From: Apostichopus japonicus
Taxonomy: Eukaryota; Echinodermata; Holothuroidea; Aspidochirotida; Stichopodidae
Reading direction: 5' to 3'
Length of the DNA stretch: 64,000 bases
Assembly: GCF_037975245.1 (NCBI RefSeq)
Contig: NC_092579.1
Location: 20,840,666-20,904,665 of the forward strand
Each line of letters begins with the position of its first letter. Position 1 is the stretch's first letter. Below the pieces are notes generated by a model that worked only from the letters and a program-made list of their open reading frames with translations, made no database searches and was not told the DNA's origin. Shown piece by piece: positions 29,401 through 41,400 of the stretch. The translations under genes and the position numbers were made by a program.

Positions 29401-32400
29401 TATCAATTTACTAAATCGTGGCTAAATCAGCAATATTTATGCCAGAAATCAGCTATTTAGCAGCTGTGGGAAACAAAAGATCTATAGGTATGATTTTATG
29501 AAAGATCTCATGAATCGTTCCTGTTTTCTGGGATTTCCGTACAAATGTTTGCTTTCACTTTGTAGTTACAGTACCTTCATTGCCTTAATTGGTGCCTCTC
29601 TCAAAATTTTGAAAAATTCTTTCCTTGTTTCTTATTGAAGGCTGAAAAATTTGCCTTGGTAGATGACAATGAAAACTCTCAAGTCAATTTCTAACTTGCC
29701 CTAAACGATTGTAAGCTTGTGTTGATCCATGATGCAAGCTCTGCTTTAGGGTGTATTTTATGGTGGCTTGTTTGTGTGTGTGCGTTTGTTTTTCTATCTG
29801 ACCGAGGACTTGAACAAAAGCATTCCAGGTCCTCGGTTGTGATTTCTAAAGAATCACCACGTCCTCGGAAGAATTCTATTGTATGGGGTATTGTTAAGGT
29901 TAGGGTACGTGGATTTGAACAATGGAAAATACAATGGGGTCCTTGGTCTGAATGTAATACAAACATGTGTGTGTGTATGCTCAATATAGACATTGCAAAT
30001 CAGTTAGCATGTCTAGTACACAGTTATGGTCACACTGTACAGAAGTCACCATGACGACACTACAGGATGACTGTATATGTTATACATCAGCAGATAAACA
30101 CAAAAGTGTTTTCTATAACATCTTCCATGTTTTTGTGTTTATTAAATTTTCAGTCTAAATTCTAATTGCAGGTTTTTGAACAAGCTTTTGTTTGTACTGC
30201 CCTCTATCTATGGAGCTCCTCGTGTCCAATGCTTGGAGGTGATCAGTTCACGAGTTGAGAAGATTGAGAACGTCTTCCAGGAAATCCAGAGTAAAGGACT
30301 GAAAGAACTTTTAACCCATAGGTATGATCACAACTGTACCACTGGAAGATACACTGTAACACTTTAATAATAACAGATGTTTCTCAAGGAAAATACGCCG
30401 TAGGTCTGACCTGTTTAAGAAACCGCTTAGCTTGACTTGTGTAAAAGTAAGTTGGCCTGACGTTTCGATCCTATCAGGATCTTCTTCAAAGGCTAATAGG
30501 AGATTGATGTAAGAGGATATCTCTATGTGTTCACCATGCTCATTCACCTGTCTATATTCTGTCCGTGTTTTTGTCCCTTCTGTTACTGTTACTTATCATT
30601 TAGCCTTTGAAGAAGATCCTGCTAGGATCTAAACGTCAGGCCAACCTACTTTTACACATTCTCCTACATAGGCTCTCTAGTGGACAAGCAGTTCCCAACA
30701 GTTTCATTTTATTTTGATTTTAGTTTGACTTGTGTAATGATAACAGGTGATGAACAGTTCTGCAGTTATTTTTTTCCAGCTTTTAACATCACAGAATTCA
30801 TTTCATGTAAACATATGTACACAATGTTACATGTGGTCATCAAGTTCAACATTTCTTTTTTTTTTGTTCTTTGTTGTTTACAGAGATGAATCCACACAGG
30901 TTGTAAGTTTGAAGCTTATTAATGGCATGTTACCGAGGTTGTCACCGGCAGAATTGACTACACTTTTGCCCGACGTGAAGGCGTTTACATCTGTCTCTAG
31001 CATCGGTTGCAGGGAGGTCATGTATGACATATTCATATGGATCTATGATCACTACAGGTTTGTTTCCATGGTGATTCACTTCACTTCTACCTGAAGTGAA
31101 GGCATTTACTCTTTACTCCTAGTTTCCATGGCAGGGAGTTTGTGTTTTATATCGTCATATGGATCTATGGTTCACTTCAGATTGGTTGCCATGGTGATTC
31201 TCTCACTTCTTTGTGATGTGAAGAAACATTTTGAATACTTTAAAATTCCTTTAAATTCCTAAATTTTTTACTAAGAAGGTTTCTTGGTATCATTAGATTA
31301 CAATCACTTCAGGTCGGTCTCCGTGGTAACAATCCATATTATGCAATACTTTGCCGAAGGTACGAGGCAGAGGCCACACTATCCAACCTACTAACCATCG
31401 TAAGCTTTGATTGTTTAAATTATCACAATGTGTTCATTTCTGTTTCTCATCTTCTTCTTTTTCTTTTGTCTAACAGAGATGAAGTTCGAATGGAAGAGGA
31501 AGGAGTAGCAAAGGTCCTAGGGATGGCAAAGGATGCCCTCCTTTTAGGCTTGTCTGATAAAGACCCCTATCTTCGGTAGGTTTCAAGTCTTTCACGCTCA
31601 TGAATAAATTAAATAGTTGCCTTTTCTTCTGGCATTATTCATCTTCTTGTCTAAGTAGTTCAAAAGCAAACCTTTCCGTGTAATTTGTTTCCCAGGTATT
31701 TCTTTGGAATCTAATTTATTGACTGTTTTTTACCAATTTATAATATAATAATAATAAATAAGTTCTTAATATAGCGCCTAATACCAAAAGGCCTCTAGGC
31801 GCTTTACAAAACCTAAAACAAATAAAACAATAAAAAGACAGAGAAATCAAAGGAATAAAAAGTCAGAAACACATAAACAAAAATGAAACAGTATGTAAAA
31901 TACGAACACAAAAATCTAAAAACATGAGAAGACTATAAACAGACCAAAACCTATAAAAAACAAAACAAAGGATAAGCACATAAAATAAAGTTGTACAAAA
32001 GTAAAAGTCTAGATAATAACATGAGTATATAAAAGTGACAAAATCACCTTGAGAATCATATTCTGAATCATAATTCTGAATCATATTCTCCCCAAATCAG
32101 ACTTCGAATCAATAACTTTTGGAGCCACGAGAATCGACTGCCGGTGGACACCCTGGAGAGGATGGTGGCGCTGTTGGAGTGCATGTACTCACCGAGCACA
32201 GAGGACCAGTACCTGAGTTATTCAACCAGCTTGCTCTTAGAAATGACGTCCAAGAGTCCGGATTATAAGCGGGAGATGTTTGAACATCCATTGTCAGATT
32301 GCCGTTTCCAGGTAAGTCTGTCACTAAAATGGAATGTGAGACGCTTCATGTTTTATTTATTTATAGTTTCTGTTTATTCTCTGTTTGCATTCTATATTCT

Positions 32401-35400
32401 TTTACTTCTCTTTGATTTCTATACTAGACGTTTAAGGTGTTCCCAGGTCTTGATATTATCTTCTATTTATAATATTTATTTTATTTATCTATTTATTCCC
32501 TGGCACTCGACCAACTTGTGTGTATGTGTGTATGTACTTAAGATCCTCCAGCAAGCAGGAACTCGCGAATAGGCCTCATGGGCTTATCAAAGTAGCAAGC
32601 TGACCGAAGTCAGTCTCTTAGATTCATATTTAACGTCCATGATTATGAATTGTCAATTAAATTGTCAACAACTCTGTAACTGGATGACATACATTTATCT
32701 TGGAGTGACTCGAACTCGGGACCTTATGATTGAAAGGCACCGCCGTTAACCACTGAGCTAACACTCCACAAATTTGCCTGGTGTTTGAGGGACGGAATGC
32801 TTTCGAGTGCACATCTGTTTCATATTCATGGTTAGGCATTCAAACCAGTCATCACGTTAATGTTGAACAACACGCGAATCAAAATACTATCTCTATAGGC
32901 ATAGCAAGTCAGAGTGGTTCTAGCATGCACACTAATCACAAGCTAGGTTGGTAGGATGATTTATTGATTTGGGCAGAGTTCTCTTGGGCAGGGCAGGGTG
33001 AGGTCGTGTTTTAAAGATCCTGAGACACATCATTTTGCCTCGTTGGGCATATCTTATCTGTGTATTTCATGTAATCAATGTCTTCATCTTGTAAATTATT
33101 TCTGTCTGTTTGGAGCTCCTAGCTGTAGATTACGTTTTTCTTGTTACTGAGTTCATTCTGACCACTCAATGCGGCTATGTGACAACAGTACTCAACCAAC
33201 CCAACAAATTTGATGGTTTTATTGTTTGTAATTTACTATTTTTATGTTGTGAGACACGTTGAGATGTTTTTACATGTAATGCGCCTTTTAAGAATATTTT
33301 TACCAGCCCGAGAGAATATGTTCCAACCCTCCCCTTGAATTATCATGTAAATTAGGCATTGGGAATAACTGTGTTTTTAGAAAATTTATTTACAAAGAGA
33401 CAGTATCTTTACTTGACTTCATCAAGGGATTTTGTTGGTCTAACTGTTACACAGGTTTTCAACTAAAGTATTTTTTTTTTGTGCTTATTTGGAATATAAG
33501 GAAGTAAAGAAGTAATCCTCTAATCTGGTATAAAAATGATCTCTCTATTTCCAGGACATATCGATTGATTCTTCCTACAAACAAAGACATCAAGCCATCA
33601 ACACACCGCTGTTTGTGGAAACTCAGCAAGGATCTGGGACAGGGTTTGGTTCACAGAGCCCCCCAGAAACCCTTGGGGGTCAGGTCAGGGCAACTCAAGA
33701 TGGCCAGCAGTTTACTGCCACTCAGGATCTTGGTAAGGGAGCTATATATATAACAGCTGTGAGGGCTGACTCTTTGGTTATGTATTTACAGCTGTGTGAG
33801 GGGGCTGACTATTTGGTTATGTATTTTACAGCTGCGATTGCTGACTCTTTGGTTATGTATTTAACAGCTGTGAGGGCTGACTCTTTGGCTTTGTATTTTA
33901 CAGCTGTGAGGGCTGACTCTTTGGTTATGTATTTAACAGCTGTGAGGGCTGACTCTTTGGCTTTGTATTTTACAGCTGTGAGGGCTGACTCTTTGGTTAT
34001 GTATTTTACAGCTGTGAGGGCTGACACCTTGTTTATGTATTTTACAGCTGTGAGGGCTGACTCTTTGGTTTTGTATTTTACAGCTGCAAGGGCTGAATCT
34101 TTGGTTATGTATTTTAGAGCTGCAAGGGCTGACACCTTGTTTATGTATTTTACAGCTGTGAGGGCTGACTCTTTGGTTATGTATTTTACAACTGCAAGGG
34201 CTGACTCTTTGGTTATGTACTTTACAGCTGTGCAGAGGGCTGACTCTTTGGTTATGTATTTAACAGTTGCAAGGGCTGACTCTTTGGTTATGTATTTACA
34301 GCTGTGCGAGGGGGCTGACTATTTGGTTATGTATTCTACAGCTGCGATTGCTGACTCTTTGGTTATGTATTTAACAGCTGTGAGGGCTGACTCTTTGGTT
34401 TTGTATTTTACAACTGTGAGGGCTGACTCTTTGGTTATGTATTTTACAGCTGCAAGGGCTGACACCTTGTTTATGTATTTTACAGCTGTGAGGGCTGACT
34501 CTTTGGTTTTGTATTTTACAGCTGTGAGGGCTGACTCTTTGGTTATGTATTTTACAGCTGCAAGGGCTGACACCTTGTTTATGTATTTTACAGCTGTGAG
34601 GGCTGACTCTTTGGTTATGTATTTTACAGCTGCAAGGGCTGACACCTTGTTTATGTATTTTACAGCTGTGAGGGCTGACTCTTTGGTTTTGTATTTTACA
34701 GCTGCAAGGGCTGACTCTTTGGTTATGTATTTTAGAGCTGCAAGGGCTGACACCTTGTTTATGTAATTTACAGCTGTGAGGGCTGACTCTTTGGTTATGT
34801 ATTTTACAGCTGTGAGTGCTGACCCTTTGGTTATGTATTTTACAACTGTGCGAGGGGGCTGACTATTTGGTTATGTATTTACAGCTGTGAGGGCTGACTA
34901 TTTGTTTCTGTATTTTACAGCTGCGAGGGCCGACGGGAAGAATGCTTACAATTGGCTCACCGGCAGTCAGGATACGTTTGCTAGTTACTCCGCTAGCTTG
35001 GGAACCGAGTCTTCTTCATCTTTTCTCTTTACCATCGATACCAAACAGAAAGTATCAGTCTTGGGTGCCAAGGGGATCAAAGTGAAACCAGTAGGACCAG
35101 GGTTTGGAAAGGATAGGTTGTCTGTACAAGGAAAAGATGTTACAGACACAGGAGGTTAGTGTAGGAAAAGATTCTTTGTATTAAAGTAGGGATCAAGTAT
35201 GCATGGAGGGGTGTGTCTTGGATTAAATGTGACAGGATATAGGTTAGGGGGTTACTAGTTAGGACCAGGTTGGGTAAATGATAGGCTGACAGTACAAGAA
35301 AGGAAAACCATAGTTGTTTATGAAGGTTGGATGGTTTAATGTTTTGAAATGTATGAAGGGGTGTGACTAGAAGAGCATAGATTTAGCTTAATGTAGGAAT

Positions 35401-38400
35401 TAAGGGGTCACTTGTAGGACCATGGTTTGGAATGGGTAGGCTGCCAGTTCAATGGCACGATGTCACTTTACAACACAGTAGATTAGTATGGGATGAATTG
35501 GTGTGATGGTGTTAATGGAGGGATATGATAAGTCGTGCATTTAGAACCAAAAGAACATGAATATGGCTCATAGAACAAACTTGTGCTGAAAATAGAAGGA
35601 ATAAATGTGATGACTCATTAATAGGAGTGCCGAGTGGGAGACTATTGGAACTCATCGAAAAACAGCAATATGACCCACCTGTTTGATACAAATACTAGGA
35701 TTCTAGATGTGGAAGGAGTGGGGTACAAACAGGGCCGACTTAATCATTTTCTGTTTTCAAAGGGTGACAGTGAGTAAGTGACTATATTTATAGAGAACTG
35801 TGTGGATCGTCAATTGGTCCATATTTAATTCTCTTTGTTGTTTTGGAATTGAAATGTCGTAGCCTGTACTATGTTTCGTTTCCATTATTGATGAAGCATT
35901 TATGCCTACTCTACCACACTGGCAAGGTGAGTTGGTAGAGGCTGGACAGCTCTTAGATTCTGGTGTAATGTCTAACAGGTGGTCCAGCACCCCCATCCTA
36001 TCTGGGAACCATCAGGAGATTTACTTGACAAACTCTTTTGTTCTTCTTTCCTCCTCTTTGTTTTTAAGCATCAAAAGCTGAGGGCAAAGAAATAATGAGA
36101 TTGAAAAGACGATTTCTGAAGGATCAACAGAAGTCTTCAAGTCTCTACTTTGCAAAGAGAGAATTGAAAAAGCAGCAGATGCGAGAGGTGAGAAAGAGAA
36201 TTGAACCCAAGGTGGCGATCCGAGCAAATAAGAAAATGAACCGGTTTGACGTTGAAGAGAGTTGAAGAAACTTTCAAGATAAAGTGGGCTTTTTTTGTAA
36301 GGTCTCTTCAAGGCATAGCAAAACTCAGAGCATTAGGGGAAATGAATTGGTTTACATTGAAGAGAGTAAAAACTTTCAAGATAAAGTGAGTTTCTGTGTA
36401 AAGTCTCTTCAAGGCATAGCAAACCTTTGGTGCACTTCAGTCACAGCCTTGTTTGGCCAAAGGTTGTGTAAAGCATATTGGCATTTTTATGCTCAACTCC
36501 TAATATGTATGGGAAGTATTTCTTTAAAAAGCCAGCAAGGTTCTTATATCGGATCTATTTGGGAACAAAATGCAGATTCCTTTGTTAATAACAAGAATGC
36601 TATGTATTAAATTCACTTTTATTGTATATATATATATATATAAATATATATATTTTATAGTGAGAACATTTCTACTGCATGTCTAGATCTATTTCGTTCA
36701 TTTCCTTTCTCTTTTATCGTAGGAACTTTTGAAGGAGCAAAAGGAAAGGCGATATCACCAAGTGACCTTATATCGCAGTTACCGTGTAGGTGACCTGCCA
36801 GACATACAAATAAAATACATGGATTTGATAGCACCTCTACAAGCTGTTGCTCAGGTACTAAGTTAATAGTGAATGATCTGGAAAATCATGAATATTTATT
36901 AATTTTATACATCTGAGGTAACCTGAAAAATTTCAACTCCTGTTTTGGGTCAATGTCTAGGGGACACACATTTGTTGTTCAGTGCATGATGTAAATCACA
37001 GTATGACGAGAGAGTGAACTCCTGGTGCGATGCACCGGTGTGGACAGATTCCAGAAACCATGGAAATGATATGAACGTTGGTGTATTCAGGTGTATCACA
37101 AAATTGAAGGATGGATTGTGCCAAACAAAGTTAATTTGAACTGAATTAGTAGTGTCATCACCTCTCTGTTCAGTTTCCAATGTTTCATATTAGTATAAAG
37201 TGGTTGCAAAAAGATACATCACTCGATGGTACCAACCTTCAGTGAAAACTACTTGTACTGCTTATTTTATGTCTCCATGAAAACTTCAAATTACCTGAAA
37301 TTTAACATAGCTTGCAGTATTTTCTTTGTCACGAGTACAAAAAAAAAATTAACAAAGATTAACATAGATTGCAGTATTTTCTTTGTCATGGGTATAAAAT
37401 ATCAACTATCACATATCCCAGATCTGTACCTTTGCATTGCCGCTGTTTAGCTGCTGCGTACACGCTCTGTTTACTCTTATTGTATATTGTGTACATATCT
37501 TTCACTTTCTTTTGTACAGCGTGGCGAGACGTTATTGTAAGTTGCGCTATGTAAGAACTGTTTATTATTATTATTACCTTTATCTTGCTGTCTGCAGAAA
37601 GATGCAGCCTTGGCTCGGATGTTGTTCAGTTCCATCTTTGGAGGGATTTTCGTTCAAATCGGAGAAAAGAAGACGGAGAGAGAGGCAGAAGAATTGGTCA
37701 AGAACATCAATCAGTACCTAAACCAGATGTTGTCCTCTTCAAGTCAATTCTTTCCACATTTCATTAGTTGCATACAGGTTAGTTAGTACAAGTCTATTTT
37801 TAGTCACTATTGTTTTTTTCTATTATTTTATTGTTTTGCTTATTTTTTTTTATTTTTTATTATCCTTCCAAAATTGAACATACTTGTAATCCTATCATGT
37901 TGTTAGTACCTAATTTCTATTTGCAATCTTTCATTTATTAGTTCATAATTTTATGTTTAGTGTCCTGCTTTCCTATGAATGGTTCGTGCTTGGACATTGT
38001 GTAAACTAGTGGGATGCTAAGTGGGGCTGAAGTAGCAAATGCAGCCATGCTGCGTAGGACATTATCTTATGTATTCTGTACATTTTACACGATGGGCGAT
38101 ACTGGTCTGCAGAGATACTGTTTGATAGTGATTCACAAATTCAACCCCGCTGCAAAGGTGTTTGAAACTGCTGCAGCTTATTTCTCTGACATAGTGCCAT
38201 ACTGTCAGACTTCACTCTTCCTTGTGTGTGTTACCATGGCAATAACTTCAGCAGAGACTAGTAGTCTACTACAGTCATTTACATCATTTTTTGTTGCCAT
38301 TTCTGTGAACAATTTTTTTACTAAAATTGAAACATATGATGTTAAAAAACATATTGCCAGTAATCCTACTTAATTCTGCCCAACATTTTTTTTGCATTTT

Positions 38401-41400
38401 ACCAACTTTGACTAAATATTGACGCTTTCAATTTTACAGGAGATAGCTCTATGCCACTCAAAAGAGATATCACTGGACCCTGTCACAGTAACAGTTACGT
38501 CATTGACAAGCAAACAAATCCACCTGGGTAAGATTTCTTTTACCAAGACTATGACTATATTTTGCAAACACTTAGTTAATACTAAACCTCTAACATATGT
38601 TACAAGCACTTAGTTAATACTATGACCTCTAACATATGTTACAAGCACTTAGTTAACACATGACCTCTGGCATATGTTACAAGCACTTAGCTAGTACTAT
38701 TACCTCTAACATGTGCTACAAGCACTTAGTTAATACTATAACCTGTAACATATGTTACAAGCACTTAGTTAATACTATAATCTGTAACATATGTTACAAG
38801 CACTTAGTTAATACTATAACCTGTAACATATGTTACAAGCACTTAGTTAATACTATAACCTCTAACATTTGTTACAAGCACTTAGTTAACACTATGACCT
38901 CTAACATATGTTGCAAGCACTTAGTTAATACTATAACCTCTAACATGTGTTACAAGCACTTAGTTAATACTATAACCTCTAACATGTGTTACAAGCACTT
39001 AGTTAATACTATAACCTCTAACATAATGTTACAAGCACTTAGTTAACACTTGACATCTGACATAATGTTACAAGCACTTAGTTAATACTATAACCTGTAA
39101 CATATGTTACAAAGCACCTAGTTAACACTTGACATCTGACATAATGTTACAAGCATTTAGTTAATACTATAACCTGTAACATATGTTACAAAGCACTTGG
39201 TTAATACTATAACTTTTTATGTATGTTACAAAGCACTTAGTTAATACCTTTTTTTTAAATTTTGTCTTCCTATAGAGTAGTCATTATGCTAATACAAGAA
39301 TGAAATGTTATTTTGTTAGGTATTCGTGTTCTGGAAGAGATGCTGATCAAGAAGTCATGGGAGGAGGAGAGGGCAACTAAGAGATCCAAGACTTCACACC
39401 GGGAGACAACCAGAGAAATAAGCACTTGGATTGAACTGGCCAGGTGAGAAAGTTAATACAGCATGTGCTGGTGGAGGTGGGGGGAGGTGTGGGGGAATAG
39501 AAGCTAAAGTCAAATCAAAGGGCTCACACCAGTGGACCACCAGAGAAATAAGCACTTGGATTGAACTGGCCAGGTGAGAAAGTTAATAAAGTGTGTTGGG
39601 GGAGGTGGGGGGACAGGATAGAAGCTAAAGTCAGATCAAAGGGCTCACACCAGTGGACCACCAGAGAAATAAGCACTTGGATTGAACTGGCCAGGTGAGA
39701 AAGTTAATAAAGTGTGTTGGGGGAGGTGGGGGGACAGGATAGAAGCTAAAGTCAGATCAAAGGGCTCACACCAGTGGACCATCAGAGATATAAGCACTTG
39801 GATTGAACTGGCCAGGTGAGAAAGTTAATAAAGTGTGTTGGGGGAGGTGGGGGGACAGGATAGAAGCTAAAGTCAGATCAAAGGGCTCACACCAGTGGAC
39901 CACCAGAGAAATAAGCACTTGGATTGAACTGGCCAGGTGAGAAAGTTAATAAAGTGTGTTGGGGGAGGTGGGGGGACAGGATAGAAGCTAAAGTCAGATC
40001 AAAGGGCTCACACCAGTGGACCACCAGAGAAATAAGCACTTGGATTGAACTGGCCAGGTGAGAAAGTTAATAAAGTGTGTTGGGGGAGGTGGGGGGACAG
40101 GATAGAAGCTAAAGTCAGATCAAAGGGCTCACACCAGTGGACCACCAGAGAAATAAGCACTTGGATTGAACTGGCCAGGTGAGAAAGTTAATAAAGTGTG
40201 TTGGGGGAGGTGGGGGGACAGGATAGAAGCTAAAGTCAGATCAAAGGGCTCACACCAGTGGACCACCAGAGAAATAAGCACTTGGATTGAACTGGCCAGG
40301 TGAGAAAGTTAATAAAGTGTGTTGGGGGAGGTGGGGGGACAGGATAGAAGCTAAAGTCAGATCAAAGGGCTCACACCAGTGGACCATCAGAGATATAAGC
40401 ACTTGGATTGAACTGGCCAGGTGAGAAAGTTAATAAAGTGTGTTGGGGGAGGTGGGGGGACAGGATAGAAGCTAAAGTCAGATCAAAGGGCTCACACCAG
40501 TGGACCATCAGAGAAATAAGCACTTGGATTGAACTGGCCAGGTGAGAAAGTTAATAAAGTGTGTTGGGGGAGGCGGGGGGACAGGATAGAAGCTAAAGTC
40601 AGATCAAAGGGCTCACACCAGTGGACCACCAGAGAAATAAGCACTTGGATTGAACTGGCCAGGTGAGAAAGTTAATAAAGTGTGTTGGGGGAGGCGGGGG
40701 GACAGGATAGAAGCTAAAGTCAAATCAAAAGGCTCACAAGAGTGGACCACCAGAGATATAAGCACTTGGATTGGACTGGCCAGGTGAGAAAATTAATACA
40801 GCACCTGAAAGATAGGGAGGCTGGAGTAGACCAAAATATATGGAGCTGCCCAGGTGAGAAACTTAACAGAGCATGATACCACATATCTTTCATTCTTCCC
40901 TGAGTTTAAACTAATTTGTTTTTTTTAAACCTTTCCAGATTGTACAAAGATCTTGGCCAGTTTGACGTCCTACAGGGCATCTTCGGTAAACACATCGACT
41001 CTCACGAAATTACCCATACTGCACTGCAAGCAGAGGCAAGAGGAGACTATGCTGCTGCTGTCAAACTCTATAATCAGGTGACCCGTCATGTGCACACCGA
41101 ACACCGAGCAAAAATATGTGTCTGATCAAATTTGCCAGTTTGTAACTTTACTTGCACTTTTGATGGAGAATATAAACTTCAGGCAGAGTTAAAATAGTTA
41201 TATAAGGAGATACTGTGAATTTAATTTAGCCGATTGTTAAAAACTGAGAAGCTTTGAACAATCGGAGGGTGGAGCAAACAAAACTGGTTAAAATTGTTGC
41301 TTATTCCAAGCCACATTTTCATTGATTTACACAGTAACAGTTACAGTTTGTGAAAGGTACAGAAAACGATCATTGGCATTGATGATAATGTCTGTTAATA

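Noticed and set aside
29719-30054. 111-codon open frame between exons 24 and 25
   Set aside because: Low-complexity and repeat-like (GTCCTCGG blocks), with no splice-phase fit and no recognised domain.
32700-32772. Functional tRNA gene on the - strand
   Set aside because: The tRNA-like head is followed by the same unrelated body in three places, so it is a SINE head.
33809-34753. Long - strand open frames with a 12-residue repeat
   Set aside because: Shadow of the 36-bp minisatellite; the unit length is a multiple of three and has no stop on either strand.
38660-39046. 128-codon repetitive open frame
   Set aside because: Translation of the 39-bp satellite, with a three-fold period and no homology.
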